Below, one piece after another: positions 1 to 12,489 of a stretch of DNA of 64,000 nucleotides. The notes below the pieces were generated by a model, which worked only from the letters and a program-made list of their open reading frames with translations, was not told where the DNA came from and made no database searches. Numbering within the stretch: position 1 is the first letter of the stretch; each line of letters starts with the position of its first letter. The position numbers and the translations under genes were made by a program. This DNA is from Liolophura sinensis (lineage: Eukaryota > Mollusca > Polyplacophora > Chitonida > Chitonidae): the NCBI RefSeq assembly GCF_032854445.1, contig NC_088302.1, forward strand, positions 27,369,080-27,433,079, given 5' to 3'.

Positions 1-2456
1 ACAATTTTGTCTGAAGTAAAGTGTCTAAATCTGACTTGCTTTAAATCTTTAAAAAAGTGGCTGAGGTGTACCTAAAGTACCTGACCACTAAATTATAATC
101 AAAAACTCTTGAAGAGTCTAAGGTGTATCTGAGGTATATCATTTACCTTTTTTAATTTTTAAAGTTTCTAAGGAAATTAAATAAATAACATTGGTGTATT
201 ATTTTGCCAGGGATCCAAGCATGGAGGGAAGTGAGCTGTAATATGGAGCAGTATTGATGATGCGTCACAGTTCCCTTTGATGCAATGCTGCGGGTTTTCC
301 CTACAGAGTTGTCTATTTTAGGAAGCATCGGACTGACCCAAATTAGACAATTTTGGCAGGTCAAGATAACTCTTATGCAAGTGTTTTAACAGAGCAAAAC
401 ATACGTATAGGAGATTTAAAAGGTGTTAGATGTCAGTATCATCAGGTATTATATGCATTGCGATGACGTATATCTGACACTGAAACGCAATGTTGCTTGC
501 CTCGTTGGTCATGTGTTTACATATTGTATATTATGTTAATGGTAATATGCATACTTTGAAGTTGTTTCGCACAATCATTCCTGTATCGCTTCGTCAGATA
601 AGTGATACATCTTGTCCGTTACTTCTCGCTATGATATGGCGCAATATGACATTCAGGCAATAATCATTCATTCACTCATTCTTGCATGACAGTTGTCTAC
701 ACGTACTGGTTCACCAATAGATTTATATGAGTTTGGATTAATAACAAAAAAGAAAATGTACATTTTGCATGATTCATTTGAATGATGTTATAGTAGTTTT
801 GAGACTTCTCATCCAGTACAGACACGTTACGTATGCTACTCCACATGTAGCCTACATCACTGCATATGTGTATTTTCCTAATTAACATGATTTGATATCA
901 TATAAGCCATGGCTCCCAAGCATTATACAAGTTGCACTGTCTGATCTAAGGTATACTTGAGGTGTATTAAAGGTGTATGTGAGGTACTGTAATTGTTCAG
1001 CCTTTTCGTGTGTTAGTAAGGTGCTTATTTAAGCATATTCTGGTGGCATTATTCTGTGTAAACTGTTAAAATTATACATTTTGCGAAGCCCTGAATTTGG
1101 CCAATCCAACCAATGTAGTTTCGTCTCCAAAATCAAATTTAAAATGTGCATAATTTGCACTGAAAGTTGCTCTCCTATATGCGAAAAGGTCGGGCAATTA
1201 GGTACTACGAATTATGGAAATTAATACCTCAAGGACACGTACAGTAGACCGCAGTGGAGGTGAACCCTGGAAAGACTGGATACAAACAGAATGCCCGAGG
1301 TATAGCTGACGTATATACTTCTAGTCAAGGTCGATATACCTACATATAAGTGTAACTCACATTTATAGATAAAGTTGTAAGTTTGTAGGTGCAATTCATT
1401 GTTTAAAGTATCTGTAGTATCTGTAAATCTCAGCGACAACAACAGTGATATTCATTTACATGACGCTTTCCAGCTGCTGGATCAAAATTTAGTGCGTCTC
1501 CTTTTCTCGAGCTTTGACACAGATTCTGCCACAACGTATATCTTAATTGTTTTCCTATAGCCTGGAATATGCTCATTGTTAGGGGCCGGCCATCTTGGAA
1601 TAATCAGGGGTAAATATATTCTGCTCTGTGAGTGGTCAATATTTGCACACTTAATTGAAAGTCAGTATAGCATGAGATAAAAAGTTTTATATATTTAGAA
1701 ATTCTTTAGTACATTTGGCGAACGATATTTGATTACCGTACCATTGTCCAGTATGGTAGGATATTCCATTCCTGATGCTCTGTGTATATATTATTTACTG
1801 TAAATTACCGAATTCATGATTTCAGTACTTCATGTAGGCCTATCAAGCTGAAGTTTTCATTTGTGTGTCTCCTAAGGCTGAGCACTTTGTTAGCCTTGCT
1901 ACCATCTAATTTTTTTTTTCACACTTTCTGAAATGCACCTGGGGTATACCTTCTTGGTGTTAATATTATTAAAAGTTGCTGAGGTGAGTCTGAGGTACAT
2001 TATTCCGTTTTCAAAGACTGTTCAAAGTTTCTGATTTATATCTCGGGTATATGCATATGACTCTGGTTAAGTTGAGGTACAGTAGAACTCAGATAATATA
2101 GAAGAGGTGCACACCTCATCTCTGCCTAGAACTGAGGTGTACATGAGGCGTACATCCCATATACACATCAGCTATACCTCGTACCTTATGTCTGCAAGGG
2201 TGTTGACAGAGTCAGTACTGGATGAATCGCAGGATGTGTGGAGCACTGTCAGCGGCTGGTAAATGGGAACAAAATCAGCAAAAATGAGCCAATTAGTAGA
2301 TTCCTATTAGTGTGCAGAAATGCATAGCAATGGTTTCTTGGCAAAATCTGTATGTTATATCTATATCTATGCCTCACACTGAGGTGTACTTGAGGCATAC
2401 ACACCATATCCACCTCATCTATACCTTGCATTGTGGTGTACATCTCAGTGAGAGGC
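1..2456. repeat. Noncoding stretch with dispersed GAGGTGTAC-type motif
   Basis: No convincing gene is visible. Variants of a short motif, roughly TGAGGTGTAC followed by TGAGGTAC, recur near 61-82, 116-140, 941-990, 1981-2000, 2071-2090, 2101-2185 and 2371-2456. Spacing is irregular, so this is not a simple tandem array. The last cluster is a hairpin: 2371-2389 pairs with 2438-2456 at 17 of 19 positions. The open frames here are short, AT-rich and look random. It may be a decayed satellite or a foldback family. Confidence 0.4.
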
Positions 2457-3186
2457 ATTTTGGCAGTTCATATAAGATTCGGGGGGAGAGAGGCCTAATG
2501 CTACAGAAAAATATACACAAAGAAAAAAAGTTTAGCAACCTGTAAAATTCTACAGTGGTATGATTAGTGTTACGAGATTACTGACAAACTGATCTCACAA
2601 AAAAGAAGTTGACTTGAGCAAATTTTCAAGTATGGAAAAGAACGTTGTGAACAACAGAGAGAGAGCGATCAAAAAGGGTAATACTAATCTTTAAGAAATT
2701 AGTGTAGAATCAAACAATAAATCACTTGATTATGTACATTAAACATAATATTTTCAAATAATGTATAAAAGTGTGTGGTTAATTTATACACAGTTGAAGT
2801 CAAAATGGTCAAGACCAGTGAGATTTTGACATTTTTGCTCCCACTCAGACCGGTTCGATACTTATTAATAAACAAAGTTTCTTTAATATCTATCAAAGCC
2901 GTGTTTTCATCCTGAACTCTGTAAAATGGAAAACTTAGGCGGTGTTAAAGATAGAGGAAGAAAACAGGAAGTTGCCTTTTGAGCAGATGCGATGTCGGAC
3001 TGTCGGAAATAAACGCGAGGTGAAGGCCATTATCAGCACGTATGGAGTCTTTTGCCCGTCAACTATGTTTCAAAGTGACATTTTTACCCCAACACATACA
3101 TCTTAATATAACTCTATGAACCCTGACACATCATTTTTTGCGATTATGTAACAATCTGGTAATTAAATTTCAATTTAATGCGATCG
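2457..3186. other. Noncoding, nothing recognised
   Basis: AT-rich sequence with no credible coding frame, no RNA gene and no clear repeat structure by eye. Confidence 0.5.
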
Positions 3187-3354
3187 CTTCCTCTCCTGCT
3201 GTACATTGGAAGATCTGTCAGCAACCTACGGTAGTGGGTTTCGTCCGGTTTTTGCTCGGTTTCATTCCACCATAATGCTGGCCGCAGTTGAATAAGTGAA
3301 ATATTCTTGAGATACGGCGTAAAACAATAACCAAATAAATAAAATAAATAAATA
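3187..3354 (+). mobile_element. SINE fragment (3' body and tail)
   Basis: Matches the body and tail of the window's common tRNA-derived SINE: a CTTCCTCTCC segment, a GCAACCT segment, a CCACCATAATGCTGGCCGC core, then ATATTCTTGAGATACGGCGTAAAAC and an (AAAT)n tail. The tRNA-like head is missing, so the copy is truncated and diverged. Confidence 0.7.
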
Positions 3355-4724
3355 CTGGCAGAGTGTTGTCCTTACACAGTACATTTGTTTCCGTGAGATC
3401 AGTTTGTCAGTCACGATGGGGGTGCTAGACTTGTATACTTATCGCTGATATCCCATTTTATCAAAAGACAAAAAGCAAAAACATCATGTTTTTGTCTTCA
3501 TTGGCTATTCCTTTCAGAGGTTTGGTTTTTGCTAGTATGTTAGACTGTGGTAATGACACCATTTTACATGATGTGCGAGCCTTTTTTAATTAAATTGTTC
3601 CAATAGTTTCTTGAGACCAACATCTAACAACTGCTTCTTGTTAGCTTCCTGTACAAAGTAAGGTGAGGTATTGCGAGAGGAAAGAAAGTGATATTTTGGT
3701 GTCGCAGTTAAGGGTTGTCGGTTTCAAGGATACTTGAAGAGGTACTCAAAAACGACGATTGGCTTAAAGGGAAATAGAGTTAGGCCAAAGCTGTGATTTT
3801 ATTTTTTATTATTTTTTTCTTTGGTTTGTTTGGGGTTGTTTTTGCCATACTAAAGCTTACAGCTCTGTGTAAGTACATTATTTGATGATGTTTATGTTTT
3901 AATCTGTCAATTTTAATATTCTGTGAAACGATGAAATAAAGAAGACTTCTTAAATCACTTGCTGCTTATGTTTTAACATCGAAGCAGAGTTAATCCTTTT
4001 AACCACTTTGAAGTTTTGGGTATTGTTACAGCAGTTGGCGTCCATCTGTCTCTGTGTTTGCAAATACCATATAACTTGAATGCTAGTGTCTGTCTATCAA
4101 GCACACCAGAAAGTGGGTGATTTGTTGCACATTCTTCAATTTTACAGTACCCATGTACTCCCTCTCTACCAAAAAACTTCAAAAGAGTGAATGTTATAGT
4201 TCAAAGAATATAAACCTGATTCTGAATTTTGGTATGTGCTAGAATTTATTCTAAGTCCTGTAAAAGTCCGCGAAATTATTATCTGCAATCCCTGTAAGTA
4301 ACACTTTATTTGGACATACTGAGCGATACCGCATCTGAGAGCAGTTAAAGATGCCTTTTTGTGTTTCATTCCGTCAGTTTTTCCAAAACTGGCGAAAAAA
4401 TTACATTACAACGGGCCCAATATTTTGTAGCAGTTGGGAAGTGCAGTCTTCCTGTCAGCAAGGTTGGTACTTACTATATAGGCTTAATAATAATCCTTAC
4501 TTTAGTGTATTTATAAAAGTCTTCGGAAACCTACTCTTTAGACAGCCAATGGCTTTGCAACCCGCGTGTTTCAGCCAAAGCATTTTCAGCCAATCATTGA
4601 TTGTCCCTTTTAAGTGTGTATTTCCTTCCTTTCGAAGCAAATGCATGTACTTTCGGATCCGATTTATTCGTTGACACAACATTATACAACAGCAAAAAGC
4701 AGGGCAATGAGCAGAACTCGTTGC
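3355..4724. other. Noncoding, nothing recognised
   Basis: No supportable gene. The open frames here (up to about 107 codons near 4351-4674) show no recognisable domain, and they overlap one another on opposite strands. Confidence 0.45.
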
Positions 4725-5190
4725 GGATGACGTCATAATTATTTAAAAGACAGTGGCATGCTGGATATTGGGCGGAGTTTAATATATTTTGACGAATGGC
4801 AGCACCAGTTACCCAAACTGCTATGACTTTAAGTTAAATCCTGTCTCTGACACTGCCATGTTTGATATTATCGGAACGTTTTATGTGAAGTAACCCCCAT
4901 AAATGAAGTTTAGTTATCTCTTATAGTACATGATCTCACGGCAGTATGGTTTTACAGTTGGATGTTACGGAATTCAGTTATGAGCAAATCATGTAGCCTA
5001 TTTGCTGATGCAGTAGTGTAGGCTGTGCTACGTGGAGTTCGTTCCACCCGCATGTTGGTGCAGACATAGTAAAACAAATTATTATTCAAGCCTATTGTAT
5101 ATCATGCCAATGGTTTTTGATTAAATATGACGTCACCTGAGGCAATGAGTTCTTGGTGTTGAAACCAGGCTTACGGAGTTTAACATTATA
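4725..5190. mobile_element. Foldback or MITE-like element with TGACGTCAT ends
   Basis: The left part (about 4728-4775, TGACGTCATAATTATTT then GGCATGCTGGATATTG) is an imperfect inverted match to 5100-5140 (CATGCCAATGG then ATATGACGTCA). A related sequence lies at 61885-62008, where the GGCATGCTGGATATTGGG segment and its GGTTTTTGA-TATGACGTC neighbour are kept. Two arms in one place and a related copy elsewhere argue for an old nonautonomous DNA element. Boundaries are approximate and no target duplication was found. Confidence 0.4.
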
Positions 5191-7140
5191 AATTAGAAAA
5201 GTATTTTTAACTACATTTTCCTTAAAATAATATAGACCTACAACATCTTGTGTAGGGCTTGTGGTGATACGTGTCACTAACGAAAAGCATTTTTGGTAGC
5301 GAGTATGACTGATTTTCTAGACGGCTGAAAATAGGCGACTGGCTTCAAGAAATATAGACTGTACTAGTAATGGCTCTGTCCTAATATCCCGTCGTTACAC
5401 TTATACAGGAGATAGGGTCGCCTTTCACAGCTATTGTAATACAAAATTCATATTACACTAGGGAGAGCGATTATTCTTAGTGTAACGTTACTATAGCTTG
5501 AGATCGCCACGAGTAGTATACTAATTAAAGGTGTTATGCAAAAGCGTTACCGCATTCCCCGCTACTAATCTAACCACTTCTGGTAGCCTGATGTTACAAA
5601 GTTCATGATAATGGGTAAAAGCGAAAAAGACTGACAGAAATTAACTGGATTTGGACCACAGGCAACTACATGCCAGTAATAAGAAAAGTAAACATTGCTC
5701 TCAGACAGCAATGCTGGGTTACATGTACAGGAATTCCGGGGATCAGCTCTGCACGCTCTGCATAAATTGTATGTTGAATGGTAGAAATACGAAAGAAGAA
5801 ACGATGGAAAGGACTGTGCTGGATTTGAATCTCAGACTGGCAGACATCATTTGCAATGGGCCTAGTGCTGAAGAATAACATAGAAGTTAGGCGGCTTTGA
5901 TCTTTTGCCTATAGCAGAGAACTTACCGTCTTTCATAAAACTCGCATTTCACGATTTGGCAATTACGTGAAAACCACAACTGGAACGGGAAAAAATCCTT
6001 TGAAATTCATAATCCTGAGGTCAAGGCATGGGGTATTTTCAGAAATGCTATTGTTTGGTACAATATTGCAGTTTTTACAGTTTTACAGATAATTTCATTG
6101 GCCAGTTTTGGCCCGATTTGCATACCAAACTCAATGATTTTTGGAATCTTTGTATCGCCATTCACTTAGAAACTGTTAACGAAAATTTCATGCCGATATA
6201 GCTGTATCCGCGCCGGAGAAGAATCACGTGACTCACCAACAGCACAACACGTCAAAAGATGCTTCAAATGTTTGTTTTTAAAATTCCAAAGTTTGTTTTT
6301 CTACCTTTACCAGTTTTCGAGATATTGCCGTCTTACGAGCTGACTAAAAATAATAATAATAATCCGAACGATTTTTCAAGAGATGTCCCGCTAGAATACT
6401 GTGAACCACTAATAGTAACGATTTCAAGTTGTGTTCCGCTAGGATAACAATCCGAACGATTTCAAGAGATTTCCCGCTGGAATAGCGTAAACTCCTAGTA
6501 ATACGAAAGATTTCAAGAGGTGTCCCGCCAGGCTACTGTGGACCATAATTATTACACCTAGGTCTAACCGTTTCATTACACTATAACTGTCGACAATTAT
6601 TGTTGTACATTCAACTCCACAAGCAAGAGCCAAGCTATGGTTCTATACCTCATACCCATAGCATGGACAGCGAAACCGACGCGATCACTCCGACCATCGT
6701 CGGGGCAATCACTTCCAAAAGAAAAAAATCTAAAAAGAAACAGAACAAAAATAAGGACAAAGTAGAAATATATTACCCAGCACCTACGTTTTGATTACGA
6801 AAATTGCTTATACAGAGATTGTGTTTTTGTCCTCCGAATGCATATCAGGTCAATAACTTCGAGCGTGTATTATTAAATGTACATATTCATTACAAATTGG
6901 CGTCTGTTGCTGTTTTACAGTGGATTTATGGGCCTACTGGATTATTTATTTCAGTGATTAATTTTCCCTAATAGCCCCAGGAAGGGAAACGAGTGGAAAA
7001 GATGAAGGGTTAAGGCTTTATTTCTTAAAGTTTGGAGACCTGGCGTGGTGCTGGTGGAAAGTCGTTTAATCCCTGTACTTTTTATATAAATATACATGAA
7101 GGTACAGGAGGCTGGTATATGGTATATATAGGGTTACTTT
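5191..7140. repeat. Noncoding; irregular tandem repeat at 6360-6545
   Basis: No gene is supported. Between about 6360 and 6545 there are four diverged units containing CGATTTCAAGAGATGTCCCGC followed by GTGAACCACTAATAGTAA-like sequence, at irregular 37-50 bp steps. The rest shows nothing recognisable. A lysine-rich frame at 6600-6794 is probably chance. Confidence 0.4.
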
Positions 7141-7895
7141 TGTTACGACCCAAACTGTCTGTAGTATAAAGAGATGGCTTGTTCGAAATACACAACAGTT
7201 TAGCCGCACAAAAAAGTAACCAAAACCAGCAGATTTTATTTTACAACAATTTATTAGCTTAACAAGAACAGATAATAAGACTTATACAAATACTAAAGTA
7301 CTTAAGTTTTACAAGAAAGGATAGCAGTATCTATACAAATACTAATGTACTTACGGTGTCAAGTCCAAACGGACGCATATATTCCACAATATATACCACA
7401 CAGGCATATATGCTCAGAGGCAAATTCACAAGAGGGAAAATCCACAGTATAACTGAGTGTATGACGAAATATACACAAAATTCCACAGACAGGGTCCGTG
7501 TACTAATAGGCACTGTGTATACAAGAGCACAAATTAAACATACAAATTCAGACTGAACAAGCGCTCGGTGGAGATAGGATATAACAAAGCCAGAGGCGAT
7601 AAAGACACCAAAATTCAGCACAAGTGGCCTACTAAAGTAATACACAGCAAAAGCATCCAAGCTCTCAATTATTCTCCTTTCTCCGTTCTCTGTTCTCCCC
7701 GTTTGACCTGCTTTCATAGGTCTTATATAGCCTGGTGGAATTGTCTAGAATAAGAAAATTCCTGAACACTTGATATAAACAAACAGGCACCGAACTGCGC
7801 GCATTCTGGAACACTCTAAGGCAGAGGCAGACAGCAGGCGCCGAACTCAAAACAATGGCAAGCTAAATTTAGAAACTGACGGCAGTCGTGCACAT

Positions 7896-7899
<4 letters not shown>
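7141..7899 (-). mobile_element. Solo-LTR-like element, 759 bp
   Basis: The element begins TGTTACGACC and ends CACATAACA, so it has TG...CA termini with TGTTA/TAACA inverted ends. On the minus strand a TATATAAG box lies about 170 bp in (7719-7732). Two AATAAA signals lie close to the other end (near 7236-7256). This is the expected U3-R-U5 layout of an LTR. A hydrophobic 128-codon open frame (7331-7717, minus) starts shortly after the presumed transcription start. An AT microsatellite abuts one end, which may explain why no target duplication is visible. The same terminal motifs occur in the 1-kb LTR family in this window. Confidence 0.55.

Positions 7900-7964
<65 letters not shown>
7900..7964. 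repeat. (AT)n microsatellite
   Basis: Uninterrupted AT dinucleotide run of over 60 bp, directly abutting the LTR-like element. Confidence 0.95.
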
Positions 7965-7966
<2 letters not shown>

Positions 7967-8528
7967 CTGTAATGAGTTCGTACAGAGCACCGGAGGGTTT
8001 GTCCATCTGAAGCTAGTATTTGGACATCAACATCTCAGCAGAACACCATATCAGCACCATTGGGAAATGCTCGACGTGCAACTGTTTATAATGTCCGCTT
8101 ATCTTCCTGTCCAAGCCTAGCTACTATCTCTCTTCAAGCGCAACCTCAGTTTGTTGAAATTTTGTAATATCAAGTACAACAAAACATCATTTTGGTTAAT
8201 AAATTTATTTCATTAAGGTTAATTTTATTCATTTGTCCCGCTGCGATGAAATCTGGATCATGCGCAATGAAATAGCTGTCCCGCTTGCACGTGGGGCTGG
8301 CAGCACACACCTGTCGTCGGACGTCGGATAGAAAGGAGGATTTCGCCAGCAGCGGATATAGACTTCGAGGCCCTGCGGGTTACATATATATCCGGGCATA
8401 GCCAGTCGAACATTTGTTTTAAAGTTAAAGAAATCCTTACTGTGTTGTATTCAGAATATGAAAGTCTATACCAGTATAACCCAACATGAATCCCGATTGA
8501 TTTGACCATTACACAATTGCTAACAAAA
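7965..8528. other. Noncoding, nothing recognised
   Basis: No supportable gene or repeat by eye. Confidence 0.4.
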
Positions 8529-8529
8529 T

Positions 8530-8606
8530 GATTTATTTATTTATCTATCTGATTGATGTTTTACACCGTACTCAAGAATATTTCAAGTATACGACGGCGG
8601 CCAAAA
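8530..8606 (-). mobile_element. SINE fragment (tail end)
   Basis: (ATTT)n followed by GATTGATGTTTTACACCGTACTCAAGAATATTTC and ACGACGGCGGCCA. This is the 3' end of the common SINE in reverse orientation, truncated after the GGCCA core. Confidence 0.7.
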
Positions 8607-8761
8607 CTCTGGCCACTGATTTTTAATCTCTTTAAGTAATTTAATTTTTCTATCACTTTTACTGCTCCATACACTCTAAACACCCCATCCCTGGGCAGCA
8701 ATTATTGTTTACTAATGCGATTCCTGCATGGACCCTTAATGCGCTGGAATAAAGACTGTTA

Positions 8762-8822
8762 CCCCCCCCCCCCCACCACCACCACTACCAGCGCCCCCCC
8801 CCTCTCCTACCCCCCCCCCCCA
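8762..8822. repeat. C-rich low-complexity tract
   Basis: Runs of 13 and more C separated by (CCA)n and short spacers. An apparent proline-rich reading frame across it (8715-9032) is produced by this tract and is not a believable gene. Confidence 0.85.
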
Positions 8823-9272
8823 CACCCTACCTCTAGTCTTTTAGAAAAAGCTTCACCATCTTACTTTTACGTCTCTGTGCTTTTTAATCACAGTTCACAC
8901 ACTCGCAAGGCGGCTTCTTTTTCCAGCTCTGCTTTACTCTTCTTATCATGTTATACGACAAGCAAAACTCCAAATAAGCACTCAAGCGATGATTTGGTCG
9001 AAAAATCGAAAAATGGTATCCAATCCCACTGAAAAAATATTTTTGCAAAGAGTTGGAAAATCACTGCACCACAATGGTAATTTTTTTTAGAAAAAATTCT
9101 TGAGTTATGCTTCAATCAATTAAAGAAATATATAACAAATGTGTCTTTCAGACTTATGGTTCCGCTCTGCATGTTATTATAAATGATAGCCAGGCGACCA
9201 CGTGCTTTCAACAAGGATTCACGTATGGTCTGGATGTTATTTGTCCACGTTACGTAATATCATACGTTATAC

Positions 9273-10287
9273 CATATGTTACGGTATTGAAAACGGCAAC
9301 AGAAAACAGACTCAGTGACTCAATATTACAATGTAAACAATGGCTTTATATATAAAATGAGACGTACAGTTTTTACAGACAGTTCAACAACAACAACATA
9401 AAAAACATACACATCAGTATTACCGGTCTTTAAAAGTTTCCAGTTCACCTTTGCATCCCAAGGAACGTATTCCAGGAGATCCAACGTAAAGACCATGGGA
9501 TAAACACACAATTCACACAAGTCACAAATTGTCCTAGTCAGGTACTTCGCTAGGATAGCGAACGCAGTACACAGGTTACACAGAACTGGAACAGTCAAGC
9601 CTTTGAATGACGTCACACCCGCAGAACACAACACAGGGTAAATACAGGCATGGAGGTATAATCCACTTTAGAACAGTCACAGCTCCCGCAGAAGCTCACA
9701 AACGAGCCGTTCAGAGACGTAGAGTAATGTCACCTTGTGGCAGAACGAACGTCCTTTGCAAAACTGAAAACTTCAGTTTAGAGTCCTTGACGACCTTGTC
9801 GGTCAGGTGAGGTCAGCGTGTTAAACAAATTACACAGTCAACACTGTATAATCATAATAAAGATCCGAACACCAATAAACGTGACTTCCGCAGAAATTCA
9901 CATAAACCAGACATCAGTACTACTGTGGTACACAAACGGTGCCGGCATAAAAATCTGTCCTCCCAAATGAAACTGGCATCACCAGCTCATATCAAAATAA
10001 TGGACTCGATACGAGAGCGTCGTACACTCTCCTGGCTCCCAGTGGATGCAGCAAAAATACCTCCTCTCTGCACAGAAAACACGGCTTATATACGTGCCAG
10101 GTGGATTCAACTATTTTTAAACACAGAATTAACAGCCAATGAACAGCCAGTTAAATAAACAGAGCATTGAACAAGGTGCTTTCCATCAGGTCCGCGCTGT
10201 ACATATACAACAGGGCCTGTTATGCTTTCACAAAGGTCCGCAGACTAACAGTACATGAAGACGTTAAATAGTCATACATAACGCATA
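9273..10287 (-). mobile_element. Solo LTR, 1007 bp, copy 1, with 4-bp target duplication
   Basis: The element spans 9277-10283, beginning TGTTACGGTATTG and ending CATCATAAC-like (TACATAACG; copy 2 keeps TAACA). It is flanked by CATA at 9273-9276 and 10284-10287. It is about 95 percent similar by eye to the copy at 47266-54692. On the minus strand a GTATATAAGCC box lies about 200 bp in, which suggests minus-strand orientation. The last G of TAACG looks like a mutation of the canonical A. No internal retroviral-type coding sequence is present, so this is probably a solo LTR. The superfamily is not identified. Confidence 0.65.
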
Positions 10288-10389
10288 CAATTATCCATTC
10301 TAATCCATGATAACACTTATTTAACGCAAAACGGCCAATATCTTAATTCACCCAAAAGCATGCTTCCAGACAGGAAAAAAAACAGAACG

Positions 10390-11480
10390 ACAAAGATTCG
10401 AACTCTTCCTGGAAGGAAGGTGCAACCTATTCTCCAAAGTGATTTGATTTGTTCACAATACTATGAAGGGTGTCTGACAGTGTACGGCAGAAATATGGAT
10501 TTTAAGGTAACCAAAATATGACACAGCCGATCACATTATAAAGTTTATGTTTTACATATGAAGACAAACGTTAACCAAAACTAGACTTTTACAGCATATA
10601 GAAATGCACACATGAAAGTTTTAGTAAAAATATTTTTCTGGGGACTTCCTCCAAGCTTACATTTCCGAAATACAGATCAGGGGCCCGTTTCGCAACACTT
10701 CTGCAGCCGTCTAAGGTCTGTTAGGGGCGAAATGTCATTTAACCGACTACCGTAAGAATAGGCTACGAAAAATATTTAATAGGCTGTCACAAAAGCAAAA
10801 CTGTCTAAAACTTAGCCAGCTTACCATAGCCGGTTATGTGGTCGCTCTTTATCAGTCGGTTTAATCAATGCCGATAGCTGTTAAATTATATCCAGAATAT
10901 AAATATGTTAAATTAATATGTATAAATAAACGAAAAAAGGTGATGAGTTCTCTTTTACTTTCGTTTTTGACACAGTTTCTTAACAAAGGGCAATAACTCT
11001 CAAAATAGTTGGTCGAAGTGACGTACGCGTTTCGGTCGTTTCATGAGCTTTTAAATATTTTTGTGAGCTGTAATAAGGTGATTTAATCCTAGTTTCTAAA
11101 GAATTAATAAATGAACTTTAAAAATGGGTCACATGACACCTTTAAAGTCAATTTTGCTGTCTTTTAGCCACCTCCGGAGCTTCCTAGGGATTTTGGACTG
11201 ACTTTCAAAATCTGAGACAAATAGCTTTAGCCGATAGACAAATATTTTCTTTGTGAAACCAGTTAGACAAAATTGCTAGTCAGCTAACTGAATTAGCCAT
11301 CTAAGCTTATAGCTTATAGACTTCTTGTGAAAGGGGCCCCTACACTCTTCCATTCACTCACCTGGAACGGTCTTTCCCAGTGTCGTGTCTTTCACATGCC
11401 AAAGCTGTACCCTATACGCTACAAAAATAGGCTGCATTTAACCCTTGAATAATTCGTGATGAATAAAGATCATTAGGTCA
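10390..11480. repeat. Old interspersed repeat, split by a second element
   Basis: The part 10390-10640 matches the reverse complement of 39790-40075 over its full length, sharing TTCGAACTC, GTGTCTGACAGTGTA, CCGATCACATT and ACATATGAAGACAAAC. The part 10640-10678 plus 11342-11480 matches 45228-45430, which shares GAAATACAGATC, ACTCTTCC and AGCTGTACCCTATA. It is an ancient dispersed family of unknown class, interrupted here by the GGGGCCC-ended element. Confidence 0.55.
10679..11341. mobile_element. MITE-like DNA element with AGGGGCCC termini
   Basis: The left end AGGGGCCCGTTTCGCAACACTTC and the right end GAAGTCTTGTGAAAGGGGCCCCT (approximate) are inverted repeats of about 20 bp. The element is about 660 bp with no transposase frame. 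The related repeat at 45228-45430 lacks this insert and runs straight from ACAGATC into TGTACTCTTCC, so it acts as a paralogous empty site. No clear target duplication could be read. Confidence 0.55.
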
Positions 11481-11481
11481 A

Positions 11482-12489
11482 AAATGTACCTATCACATTG
11501 AAAGCAACACAAACTTCACTGATCTCCATTTTCGATACGAGCTGGTTACAGCTGACATCATCTGGAAAATGCAAAACTTGGAACGTGAGGATTAAAATAA
11601 AGCTGCGGTACCTCATTGGTACCGTGTGGGGGGTCTTAACTTTAAACTAGTCATCAGAGGCAATTGTAAGCAGCTATCGTGACAAACGGCGGTTTTAATT
11701 TTGGAAGAAGCAGCCGAAAACCACGTAGTCATGCGATTCAAAAATGGCGGTTTGCGAAGTTCAGATGCTGTCCTGCTGGATTCCTCGGTTGTACTTTTGG
11801 TGTGTACGACAGTGACATTTATCAGTCACAGAGAAGGAGATGACATAAATTCAGAATTACTTAAGGTGACGGAAGACAGAGCGGTTAATTGTTGAACATG
11901 ACCAGCCGATCTCAGATGGATGATGAAACCGGAGTGCCCAGGGTAAACAACCGAGCTGTGGAAACTTACTGACAAACAATCTCACGCATGATGTATACAC
12001 ACTTGCACGCCATATTGAAAACAAGAAGTCTTTAACGAACATAAGACTGCCGAAACGGCCCAAAGACTGCTGTCGACCGCTTATGTGTCACCACGGCACC
12101 GCGAACACGGAACACGGTAATTTAAATAGAACTTTCTTGTCCAAGGCCAGGTTTAAACGTGCATTAATGCGTGCTCATACTCGATTTGAGAGAGAGGAAA
12201 AAAACATCCATTCAACCGGCTCATCTTTCACGATAATGTTAAGAAAACGAAAACTTTCACATTGCTTGTACAGAAGGTCTATTTGTAGCTTTAATAAAGA
12301 GTGTACGAAAAAAGTGCTCACCCTACTCTGTCATCAATAAATGTGTGCAGAAAAATAGGGTGAGTTACACTCAAAGTTTGTATGTACCAATGCACCCCAA
12401 CCTTGTTTTGATAAGTTTAATAATACAGCACACATGTATACACATCATTCTCGTCAGGTTAGTTTTCTTTAATTTGCTCAAATACAAGG
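11482..12489. other. Noncoding, nothing recognised
   Basis: Short frames only (for example 12083-12340), without domains. No RNA gene was recognised. Confidence 0.4.
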
